From Heterotrichella gracilis (Eukaryota; Sar; Xanthophyceae; Tribonematales; Xanthonemataceae), in assembly GCA_032358255.1 (NCBI GenBank), contig JAULBX010006664.1, positions 62,001 through 126,000 on the forward strand: a stretch of 64,000 bases of DNA, written 5' to 3'. Under the pieces are notes generated by a model, which had not been told where the DNA came from, ran no database searches, and saw only the letters and a list, made by a program, of their open reading frames with translations. Below are positions 54,505 to 61,619 of the stretch, piece after piece. How positions within the stretch are numbered: the first letter of the stretch is position 1; every line of letters begins with the position of its first letter. The translations under genes and the position numbers were made by a program.

Positions 54505-55266
54505 ATGATAACAATTAAAAATCTGCATGCCTCAATTGGCGACAAAGAAATATTAAAAGGTATTAATTTAGAAATTAATGCCGGAGAAATTCATGCCATC
54601 ATGGGGCCAAACGGTTCTGGAAAATCTACATTGGCAAGCGTACTAGCCGGACGAGAAGATTATGAAGTAACGCAAGGCGAAGTAATTTTTAATGGTAAGA
54701 ACTTGTTAGATCTTGCTGCTGAGGACAGGGCACGTGAAGGGTTGTTTTTAGCTTTTCAATATCCTGTAGAAATACCGGGAGTAAGCAATATTAATTTTTT
54801 AAAGACCGCTTTAAATGAAATTCGTGCTTATCACGGACAAGAAGAAATGCCAGCGAAAGATTTTTTGGCTTTGGTAAAAGAAAAACAAAAACTGGTTGAA
54901 CTGGATGGTAAATTAACCAATAGGAGTGTGAACGAAGGATTTAGTGGAGGCGAAAAAAAGAGGAACGAGATCTTTCAAATGGCAATGTTAAATCCGAAGT
55001 TGGCTGTTTTAGATGAAACTGATAGCGGTTTGGATATTGATGCCTTACGTATTGTTGCAACCGGTGTTAATGCGTTAAAGAGCAAAGACAATGCATTTGT
55101 GGTGATCACTCACTACCAACGGTTGTTAGACTATATCGTTCCTGATTTTGTACATATCTTATATAACGGAAAGATCGTGAGATCTGGCGGTAAAGAATTG
55201 GCATTGGAATTAGAGGCTAAGGGGTATGATGAGATCAAGAGACAGTTCGAAAGTTTGGAAAGTTAA
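54505..55266 (+). CDS. sufC: SufC ATPase
   Basis: ABC-type ATPase of the SufBCD scaffold, 253 residues. Visible: Walker A GPNGSGKST (about 34-42), the family's Q-loop region FLAFQYPVEIPGVS, signature SGGEKKRNEI, Walker B MLNPKLAVLDETDSGLDID and the H-loop VITHYQRL. ATP use drives changes in SufB-SufD that expose cluster sites. Its last codons (QFESLES) are encoded by a repeat-like sequence, and an S23 gene follows after 19 bases. Confidence 0.95.
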   Translation: MITIKNLHASIGDKEILKGINLEINAGEIHAIMGPNGSGKSTLASVLAGREDYEVTQGEVIFNGKNLLDLAAEDRAREGLFLAFQYPVEIPGVSNINFLKTALNEIRAYHGQEEMPAKDFLALVKEKQKLVELDGKLTNRSVNEGFSGGEKKRNEIFQMAMLNPKLAVLDETDSGLDIDALRIVATGVNALKSKDNAFVVITHYQRLLDYIVPDFVHILYNGKIVRSGGKELALELEAKGYDEIKRQFESLES

Positions 55267-55270
55267 CTTA
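55244..55270. repeat. repeat at the sufC end, left flank of S23 copy B
   Basis: AGTTCGAAAGTT (55244-55255), inside the last sufC codons, is nearly the reverse complement of AACTTTCGAAACT at 55708-55720 on the other side of the S23 gene (one-base length difference). AAGTTAACTT (55260-55269) is itself palindromic. Confidence 0.55.
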
Positions 55271-55285
55271 GTTTAGAAAGTTAGA

Positions 55286-55693
55286 ATGGGAAAAATAGAA
55301 AAATTCGAAGATATAATTGCTTGGCAAAAAGCTTTGGAGTTGTGTGATTTATTATATTTTCATACTAACGCTGGAGCTTTTTCTAAAGATTATGGCTTGA
55401 GGGATCAAATCAGGAGGGCTTCTGTTTCTATAGTTTCAAATATTGCAGAAGGTTTTGAAAGGGAAAGCAATAATCAATTTATTTACTTTCTAACAATTTC
55501 TAAAGCTTCCGCCGGTGAAATTAGAGCGCAGTTATACATTGCAAAAAGCCAGAATTACATATCAGGCGAAGAATTCGCAATATTAAATGATAAAGTAATC
55601 GAAGTAAGTAAAGTCATAAGCGGATTTATTTCCTACTTAAGAACAATTAAAAAATCAAAAGAAACTACTTATAAAAACAAAGAACTTTCATAA
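55286..55693 (+). CDS. S23-type four-helix bundle protein (copy B)
   Basis: A 135-residue paralogue of the protein at 35526-35930. It shows KFEDIIAWQKALEL, then RRASVSIVSNIAEGFERESNNQFIYFLTISKASAGEIRAQLYIAKSQNY. The two copies share the family core but differ strongly elsewhere, so this is not a recent duplication. It lies between sufC and sufD in the same direction with gaps of 19 and 29 bases, and is flanked by short inverted repeats (55244-55255, 55708-55720). No known link to iron-sulfur assembly exists; it looks like an insertion tolerated in the operon. Confidence 0.87.
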   Translation: MGKIEKFEDIIAWQKALELCDLLYFHTNAGAFSKDYGLRDQIRRASVSIVSNIAEGFERESNNQFIYFLTISKASAGEIRAQLYIAKSQNYISGEEFAILNDKVIEVSKVISGFISYLRTIKKSKETTYKNKELS

Positions 55694-55699
55694 CTTTTA

Positions 55700-55720
55700 A
55701 CTTTAAAAACTTTCGAAACT
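55700..55720. repeat. repeat on the right flank of S23 copy B
   Basis: AACTTTCGAAACT (55708-55720), preceded by ACTTTAAAA, is the near-inverse of the left flank at 55244-55255. It ends two bases before the sufD ATG. Confidence 0.5.
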
Positions 55721-55722
55721 AC

Positions 55723-56997
55723 ATGATAGTTGAAAAATCAAATACTGCACAATTAATTATCGATAAGATCTCCTCTACTGCAGAGAAGGTAAATTTTAGT
55801 GATAACGATCAACTTTCTAAAGCATTATTGTATTTAGAGAATAAAGGCATTCCAAATAATAAACACGAAGATTACAAGTATTGTAATGTGGATGGCATCT
55901 TTAAAAAGGAATTTAAGAACATTGAACAAAAATTAGATACTGTTACCAATGTTGCCCAATATAAATTAAAAGATGCTTTAACGTTGGTTGTAGTGAATGG
56001 AAATTATTCTGAAAGCCTGAGCGATAAAATAATTTTAAAAGGTTTGCACTTAACAGCTTTTTCTAATTTGGATAAAGATGAGAAGAAATTAATTGGTTCT
56101 TTGGCGAACGTGGAATCCGACGCTTTTATTGCGTTAAATACTGCTTTTAGCGGAGCAGGCTTTCATTTAAAAATTGCTGATAACGAACAATTGCAAATAC
56201 CGATTCATATTTTGTACGTTTCGAGTGCTAATTCGGAAGCATTGGTAAATCCAAGAAATGTAATTGAGTTAGGAAAAAATGCTGAAGCAACAATTATTGA
56301 AGAACAAATTTGTATAGGTTCCGGAAAAGTATTCACAAATTTTTTAAGTGAAAAATTTGTTGGCGAAAATGCAAAATTAACTTCGTACACTTTTCAAAAC
56401 GAAGGCAAAAACGGATTCTCCGTAAATACCAATCAGGTGACCATTAACCGTTATGGTAAATACGATAACACAACGGTTACTTTGAGTGGTTCGTTAGTGC
56501 GCAATAATCATAATGTAGTTTTGGCTGCGCAAAATTGCGAAGCACATTTAAATGGTTTGTTTACAACAAAAAGCAATCAGTTGGTTGATAACCATACATT
56601 AATGGATCACCAAATGCCAAATTGCGAGAGTAATGAATTATATAAAGGTATTATTAACGATAAAAGCACAGGCGTTTTCAACGGTAAGATCTACGTAAGA
56701 AAAGATGCTCAAAAAACAAATGCTTACCAAAGCAGCAAAAATATTTTGTTAAGCGATGACGCAACAATAAATACAAAACCGCAATTAGAAATTTACGCTG
56801 ACGATGTAAAGTGCTCTCATGGCACATCAACAGGTAAGATTGATGAGGTAGCTGTTTTTTATTTAAATGCAAGAGGTATTGGCCGCGAAAGCGCTAAAAA
56901 ATTATTATTGAATGCCTTTGCGCAAGAAGTAATTAATAAAATTGAAGTAGACGAACTAAAGGATAAAATTTTAAACCTGTTCGAGAACGAATTATAA
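55723..56997 (+). CDS. sufD: Fe-S cluster assembly protein SufD
   Basis: A SufB paralogue and partner in the SufBC2D scaffold, 424 residues. Visible: LENKGIPNNKHEDYKYCNVD near the N-terminus, the beta-helix core, the LNGLFTTKSNQLVDNHTLMDHQMPNCESNELYKGIINDKSTGVFNGKIYVRKDAQKTNAYQSSKNILLSDDATINTKPQLEIYADDVKCSHGTSTGKID block, with the CSHG Cys/His important for cluster transfer. It ends in TAA, and sufS follows at once with TTG, implying coupling. Confidence 0.95.
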   Translation: MIVEKSNTAQLIIDKISSTAEKVNFSDNDQLSKALLYLENKGIPNNKHEDYKYCNVDGIFKKEFKNIEQKLDTVTNVAQYKLKDALTLVVVNGNYSESLSDKIILKGLHLTAFSNLDKDEKKLIGSLANVESDAFIALNTAFSGAGFHLKIADNEQLQIPIHILYVSSANSEALVNPRNVIELGKNAEATIIEEQICIGSGKVFTNFLSEKFVGENAKLTSYTFQNEGKNGFSVNTNQVTINRYGKYDNTTVTLSGSLVRNNHNVVLAAQNCEAHLNGLFTTKSNQLVDNHTLMDHQMPNCESNELYKGIINDKSTGVFNGKIYVRKDAQKTNAYQSSKNILLSDDATINTKPQLEIYADDVKCSHGTSTGKIDEVAVFYLNARGIGRESAKKLLLNAFAQEVINKIEVDELKDKILNLFENEL

Positions 56998-58215
56998 TTG
57001 AAAGAGCAAAATAAAATACGCGATCAATTTCCTATTCTTAACCAAAAAATAAATGGTTACGATCTTGTGTATTTTGATAATGGAGCAACCAGTCAAAAAC
57101 CTCTTTCTGTTATTGAAAGCATTTCTGATTATTATAAAACCTCGAATTCAAATATTCACCGCGGTGTTCATACACTTAGCAGAAAAGCGACAGAGCTATT
57201 TGAACAAGCCCGTAAAACGCTTGCCAAACATTTTAATGTAAACAATGACCAGCAACTTATTTTTACTGCTGGCACAACCGATTCTATAAACATGGTTGTA
57301 CAAGGTTTAGCTAAAAATTATTTACAACCTGGCGATGAAATTATTTTGTCTACTTATGAACATCATTCTAATATTTTGCCATGGCAATTATGGGCAGAAG
57401 AAAATGGAGGAAAATTAAAAGTTATTCCGTTATTAGATGATCAGACAATTGATTATGCCGCTATTCCCGGACTGATTTCCGCGAAAACAAAATTAATTGC
57501 CATTACACATGTTTCAAATACGTTGGGATTGATAACCGATCTGGAAAAAATTAAAACACTAGCCCAAAAAAATAATATTCCTATTCTGGTTGACGGCGCG
57601 CAATCTGCACCACATATGGCCATCGATCTTCAAAAATTGAATGTAGATTTTTTTGTTTGTAGCGCGCATAAAATGTATGGACCAACAGGCATTGGTCTAT
57701 TATACCTTTCCGAGAAATGGTTAAAAGATCTAGCTATTTCAAAACCTGGTGGTGGGACCATTAAAACGGTGACCTTTGAAAAAACTGAATATGCCGATGG
57801 CGCACTGCGTTTTGAACCGGGTACACCAAATATTTCCGGGGCAATTGGCTTTGCTGCTGCCATTGATTTTATGAATTCGGTTGGCGTTAAAACTATTTTT
57901 GATCATGAACATGAATTAGTTCAATATGCGCAAAAAAAGATGAATGAAATACCGGGGGTAATTATTTATGGAAAGAGCGATCATAAAGCAGGAGTGATCT
58001 CATTCAATATAAAAGGCCAGCACCCTTTTGATGTTGGCACCTTATTGGATAAGTATGGTATTGCAGTAAGAACGGGTCACCATTGTACACAACCTTTAAT
58101 GAATTGTTTGAAAGTGCAAGGTACTGTTAGAATTTCGTTTGCAATATATAATACGAAAGAGGAGATTGATATTTTTATTGAGAAGCTAGTGAAAGTGATT
58201 AAAATGTTGAGCTAG
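56998..58215 (+). CDS. sufS: cysteine desulfurase SufS
   Basis: PLP enzyme of 405 residues that takes sulfur from cysteine for cluster building. Visible: FDNGATSQKP at the start, GVHTLSRKAT, VDGAQSAPH (D199), SAHKMYGPTG with Schiff-base K225, and RTGHHCTQPLM with the persulfide-carrying C363. The start is TTG immediately after the sufD stop; the conserved N-terminus requires it, since the next Met lies near residue 99. SufE, the sulfur acceptor, is encoded downstream. Confidence 0.95.
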   Translation: MKEQNKIRDQFPILNQKINGYDLVYFDNGATSQKPLSVIESISDYYKTSNSNIHRGVHTLSRKATELFEQARKTLAKHFNVNNDQQLIFTAGTTDSINMVVQGLAKNYLQPGDEIILSTYEHHSNILPWQLWAEENGGKLKVIPLLDDQTIDYAAIPGLISAKTKLIAITHVSNTLGLITDLEKIKTLAQKNNIPILVDGAQSAPHMAIDLQKLNVDFFVCSAHKMYGPTGIGLLYLSEKWLKDLAISKPGGGTIKTVTFEKTEYADGALRFEPGTPNISGAIGFAAAIDFMNSVGVKTIFDHEHELVQYAQKKMNEIPGVIIYGKSDHKAGVISFNIKGQHPFDVGTLLDKYGIAVRTGHHCTQPLMNCLKVQGTVRISFAIYNTKEEIDIFIEKLVKVIKMLS

Positions 58216-58234
58216 GACTAACCACAAAAGACTA

Positions 58235-58651
58235 ATGACTATTCAGGAAATAGAAAAAGAAATTATAGAAGAGTTTGAGATCTTTGGCGACGATTGGGAA
58301 GGTAAATACGAACACCTGATCGATCTCGGAAAGTCTCTGCCTTTGATAAAAGAAGAATTTAAAACAGATGACAGAATTATAAAAGGATGTCAGAGTAGGG
58401 TTTGGTTAAATTCTGAATTAAAAGAAGGAAATGTTGTTTATACTGCAGATGCAGATGCAATTATTACAAAAGGAATGGTAGCACTAATGGTAAGAGTATT
58501 GTCAAACCATAAACCTGAAGATATTGTAAAAGCAGATCTGAAATTTGTGGATACAATTGGTTTAAAAGAACACTTGAGTCCAACAAGGGCAAATGGTTTA
58601 GTAAGTATGATAAATAAGATGAAAGCCGATGCGTTGGCTTTTATTAAATAG
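58235..58651 (+). CDS. sufE: sulfur acceptor SufE
   Basis: A 138-residue protein that receives sulfur from SufS and passes it to SufB. The acceptor cysteine is C52 in IIKGCQSRVWL, preceded by the usual DDWEGKYEHLIDLGKSLP. The remainder (GMVALMVRVLSNHKPEDIVKAD...) is the typical SufE fold. It starts 19 bases after sufS. Confidence 0.94.
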   Translation: MTIQEIEKEIIEEFEIFGDDWEGKYEHLIDLGKSLPLIKEEFKTDDRIIKGCQSRVWLNSELKEGNVVYTADADAIITKGMVALMVRVLSNHKPEDIVKADLKFVDTIGLKEHLSPTRANGLVSMINKMKADALAFIK

Positions 58652-58660
58652 AAATAGAAT

Positions 58661-58990
58661 ATGGCTGCGATTATTGTAACAAAAAATACGGAGTTAATGC
58701 AACGCATTATCGAAGAGATCAAGACCTGTTTTGATCCGGAGATTCCTGTAGATGTTTGGGAATTAGGTTTGATATACGAATTGCATTTGGATGATGAAAA
58801 TAATTTAAAGATCGTAATGACCTTAACATCGCCAAACTGCCCGGTGGCAGAGAGTTTGCCGGCTGAGGTGGAAAATAAATGTAAATTGGTGGCAGGCGTA
58901 AAATCGGTTGAATTAAAATTAACCTTTGAGCCAACCTGGGAAAAAGAAATGATGAGTGAAGTGGCGCAGTTGGAATTAGGATTTATGTAA
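58661..58990 (+). CDS. SufT-like MIP18/DUF59 protein
   Basis: A 109-residue DUF59 (MIP18) protein. It shows DPEIPVDVWELGLIYELHLDDE, the family's LVYDI-like segment, and MTLTSPNCPVAESLPAEV with the Cys proposed to be active in Fe-S target maturation. Homologues in suf operons (SufT-like) help mature cluster proteins when demand is high. Nine bases after sufE. Confidence 0.9.
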   Translation: MAAIIVTKNTELMQRIIEEIKTCFDPEIPVDVWELGLIYELHLDDENNLKIVMTLTSPNCPVAESLPAEVENKCKLVAGVKSVELKLTFEPTWEKEMMSEVAQLELGFM

Positions 58991-58998
58991 AAAACAAA

Positions 58999-59505
58999 AT
59001 GGACGAAATAACAAATAAAGTAGCTAATAGCGGCATCGTTACCATCGATCTGGAAGAATTTTACGTTCCGGGCGAGCGTGTTTTATTTGATATTAAACCA
59101 CATTTATTTATGGAGCAAATTCTGAAAGAAAAAGATTTCAGGGAATTTATTAAAACAAACGATTGGACTATTTACAAAGATAAAGTTATAGGATTAGTTT
59201 GTACAGCAGATGCTATTGTGCCCACCTGGGCATATATGTTGTTGACTTTGGCATTAGAGCCTTATGCAAAACGAATTATTTTTGGTAATTTAAAAGATAT
59301 AGAAAATATTTTATTTTCAGAAAAATTAAATGCCTTAAATACTTCTCAATTTAAAGACGCCCGTGTAGTTATAAAAGGTTGCGGCGAAAAAGAACTACCA
59401 ACCAATGCATATGTGCAACTAACTACTTTATTAAAGCCACTTGCTAAAAGTATTATGTATGGTGAGCCTTGCAGTACTGTACCGCTTTATAAAGCTAAAG
59501 GATAG
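58999..59505 (+). CDS. DUF2480 family protein in the suf operon
   Basis: A 168-residue soluble protein matching DUF2480, a phylum-specific family of unknown function: GIVTIDLEEFYVPGERVLFDIKPHLFMEQILKEKDFREFIKTNDW, VCTADAIVPTWAYMLL and KGCGEKELPTNAYVQLTTLLKPLAKSIMYGEPCSTVPLYK. Two Cys (about residues 135 and 160) stand in the last motif. Eight bases separate it from the SufT-like gene, so it belongs to the same operon; a role in Fe-S assembly or delivery is an inference from location. Confidence 0.87.
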   Translation: MDEITNKVANSGIVTIDLEEFYVPGERVLFDIKPHLFMEQILKEKDFREFIKTNDWTIYKDKVIGLVCTADAIVPTWAYMLLTLALEPYAKRIIFGNLKDIENILFSEKLNALNTSQFKDARVVIKGCGEKELPTNAYVQLTTLLKPLAKSIMYGEPCSTVPLYKAKG

Positions 59506-59514
59506 TTTGTAAAG

Positions 59515-59544
59515 TTTGTTCCTCCGATAAATTGATTATCTTTA
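59515..59544 (+). promoter_or_regulatory. candidate promoter, TTTG-N18-TATCTTTA
   Basis: TTTG (59515-59518), 18 bases, TATCTTTA (59537-59544), seven bases before the ATG at 59552. Close to the Bacteroidota consensus; separates the DUF6624 gene from the suf operon. Confidence 0.5.
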
Positions 59545-59551
59545 ATCTGAC

Positions 59552-60523
59552 ATGAAAAAAATAATTTTCTATTTATGCTTTTTGTTTGCTCTGTTTGATT
59601 GTTATTCTCAAATGGATACAACAAAATGGATGTTTCTGTCTGTACGCCCAGATGGCGACACCATTTGGATACAAAAACCAAGTATTGCTGATAAATATAG
59701 AGATGATGGCGAATTCGAGAAAGCAATTATAGAGTATAAAAGAATGTGTGCGAGTGATCCTTCCGACGAAAATAGTTTGTATAGTCTCGCATGCATCTAT
59801 TCTCTTAGCGGAAAAAAAGACTCAGCCTTTAAATATATAGCTATTGCTACAAAAAACGATGCCGGTATGCACATTTTGTCTGATCCTGACTTTTACAATT
59901 TAAGCAATGATGCGCGTTGGATAAAAATAGAAGATGCGCAAATAAAAAAAATGGAGACAAAAAGAGGCCATAAATATGAAAATGTAGCGGTGACTAAAGA
60001 ACTTTGGAGAATAGTTATGAATGACCAGGCGTATTATTCAGAAATTGCCATTGCAGAAAAAAAGTACGGGCATAAATGCAGAACATCAGATTCCCTATGG
60101 AAATTAAAAGAGAAGCTGAATGAAGCAAATTTTCAAAGCGTAAAAAATATAATTGATAAGTATGGTTGGCCAAAAGGTTCAGTATTTGGGCGTGGCGCAG
60201 CTAATGCTGCTTTTTTGGTTATTCAGCATTCGGAATATGAAACCCAAAAAAAATATTTACCATTATTAGAAGCGGCTTGCAAAAATAATGAAGCCGGGTG
60301 GGAAAGTTATGCTTTAATGAAAGACAGGATACTAGTTGATGAAAAAAAACCGCAGATCTATGGTTCACAGTTGTCCTACAATGAAAAACTAAAAGTATAT
60401 GAATTATCACCACTTGAAGATCCTTCGAATGTTGATAAACGAAGAGCTGCCTTAGGCATGGGCCCTTTAAAGTATTATGTACAACAATGGAAAGTTGAAT
60501 TTAATGTACCTCAGAATAAATAG
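59552..60523 (+). CDS. secreted DUF6624-like protein with TPR-like N-terminus
   Basis: A 323-residue protein with a signal peptide (MKKIIFYLCFLFALFDCYSQ). Residues about 50-110 resemble TPR (KYRDDGEFEKAIIEYKRMCASDPSDENSLYSLACIYSLSGKKDSAFKYI). From about 150 on it matches the DUF6624 pattern: IVMNDQAYYSEI, NVKNIIDKYGWPKGSVFGRGAANAAFLVIQHSEYETQKKYLPLLEAACKNNE and YALMKDRILVDEKKPQIYGSQLSYNE. No function is known. It is convergent with the HMA-like gene. Confidence 0.75.
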   Translation: MKKIIFYLCFLFALFDCYSQMDTTKWMFLSVRPDGDTIWIQKPSIADKYRDDGEFEKAIIEYKRMCASDPSDENSLYSLACIYSLSGKKDSAFKYIAIATKNDAGMHILSDPDFYNLSNDARWIKIEDAQIKKMETKRGHKYENVAVTKELWRIVMNDQAYYSEIAIAEKKYGHKCRTSDSLWKLKEKLNEANFQSVKNIIDKYGWPKGSVFGRGAANAAFLVIQHSEYETQKKYLPLLEAACKNNEAGWESYALMKDRILVDEKKPQIYGSQLSYNEKLKVYELSPLEDPSNVDKRRAALGMGPLKYYVQQWKVEFNVPQNK

Positions 60524-60534
60524 AAGAAAGAAAA

Positions 60535-60879
60535 TTAATTATCCCTTCTTTCGTATTGGCAGGCTTCGGGTAAATTAGAGTAGGCGTAATCGTTACCAAA
60601 AAATAATTCGTTATCGTAACCCGCACTTGCAACCGATTTTAAAACAGCATCCGTGTTTAAAATAGCTGTGTCAATTTTAAATTTTAGAAGTTTTGAATCC
60701 TGGTTCCAGTTAGCGTCAGATACGCCATTTAGTTTACAGGCTTTTTCAATATTGTGTTTGCAAATTTCGTTATTACCCCAAACGTGAAAAGTTTTTTCGA
60801 CAACGGTGTTAGAATTTGAGCCGCATGATATAAAAAGCAAAAAAGCAAAAAAGAACGTAAACTGTAATACTCGCCTCAT
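60535..60879 (-). CDS. HMA-like lipoprotein with degenerate metal loop
   Basis: A 114-residue lipoprotein with lipobox LLFISC (Cys about 19). Residues 32-95 follow the heavy-metal-associated fold seen in cation-binding proteins (FHVWGNNEICKHNIEKACKLNGVSDANWNQDSKLLKFKID...AGYD), but the canonical CxxC loop is reduced to a single Cys (NEIC), so tight metal binding is doubtful. The tail LPEACQYERR is also usual in this phylum's HMA lipoproteins. Overlaps the deacetylase gene by four bases. Confidence 0.75.
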   Translation of the reverse strand: MRRVLQFTFFFAFLLFISCGSNSNTVVEKTFHVWGNNEICKHNIEKACKLNGVSDANWNQDSKLLKFKIDTAILNTDAVLKSVASAGYDNELFFGNDYAYSNLPEACQYERRDN

Positions 60880-61499
60880 GATTCTATAACATTAAATTGG
60901 TAGTGCAAATGTGCAAAATGTTTCAGATATAACGGCAAAGAATAGCGTAAATTTTTTTCAGCCTTATAATTATCGTGAAACAGCACAATACTACCGGGTT
61001 TGGTATTGGTAATAACGTTATTAAGACAGGCTTTTTCGCTTATTTTCTCATAATCATAGCTTATCACATCCCAGAAAATAATTTTAAAGCCTTTATCGAT
61101 CAAAGCCTTGTACTGCGTACGTTTCAGCTGCCCGTAAGGCGGACGGAATAGGTCGTTTTTAACAATTTTGCGGCACTCTTCCGCTTCATTTATATAATTT
61201 ACAGTTTCGGTCTTAAAGCCCTTTGGGTGGCGCATAGTGTGGTTTGCTACCTTATGGCCTTCTGCTTTTATACGTTCAAAAATAGCCGGATTTTTATGAA
61301 TATTTGAGCCTACACAAAAGAATGTAGCTTTGGCGTTAAATCTCTTTAATTCGTCTAAAACCCACTCTGTCAGGCCCGGGATGGGGCCATCGTCAAATGT
61401 TAAGTAAATGATCTTTTCTGTTGTATTAATTTTCCATACAGCTTTTGGATAGATCAATTTTAAAAATGATTTTGGCTGTATGAGCAAAAAATTTTTCAA
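60876..61499 (-). CDS. polysaccharide deacetylase (NodB homology)
   Basis: A 207-residue carbohydrate esterase 4. Metal and catalytic residues are visible: TFDDGP with D36/D37, the HxxxH of ANHTMRHP (H87, H91), and RPPYGQLK (about 118) with the Arg/Tyr/Gly patch, plus a late HDN. It removes acetyl groups from peptidoglycan, chitin-like or surface polymers. No clear signal peptide is seen, so the site of action is uncertain. ATG overlaps the HMA-like gene stop region downstream. Confidence 0.9.
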   Translation of the reverse strand: MKNFLLIQPKSFLKLIYPKAVWKINTTEKIIYLTFDDGPIPGLTEWVLDELKRFNAKATFFCVGSNIHKNPAIFERIKAEGHKVANHTMRHPKGFKTETVNYINEAEECRKIVKNDLFRPPYGQLKRTQYKALIDKGFKIIFWDVISYDYEKISEKACLNNVITNTKPGSIVLFHDNYKAEKNLRYSLPLYLKHFAHLHYQFNVIES

Positions 61500-61522
61500 T
61501 CTAAATATTTTTAGATGTAAAG

Positions 61523-61616
61523 TTTAACCACAAAGGTCACCAAGTTTACTCAAAGTTCACAAAAAAAAGTAGACCTTTGTGCGCTTCGCGCTTTCTTAGC
61601 GCTCTTCGTGGTTAAA
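61523..61616. repeat. intergenic REP-like palindrome
   Basis: TTTAACCAC (61523-61531) pairs with GTGGTTAAA (61608-61616), and ACAAAGGTC with GACCTTTGT inside. GCGCTTCGCGC near the centre of the right half is also self-complementary. It fills the gap between the partial DUF2723 gene and the deacetylase gene, both on the minus strand. From memory, such 'ACCACAAAGG...GTGGTTAA' units are dispersed in many Bacteroidota genomes. Confidence 0.7.
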
Positions 61617-61619
61617 CAT

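Noticed and set aside
60525-60558. GAAAGAA/TTCTTTC pair between the DUF6624 and HMA genes as terminator
   Set aside because: Stem is short, A/T-rich and lacks a clear T run on either strand.
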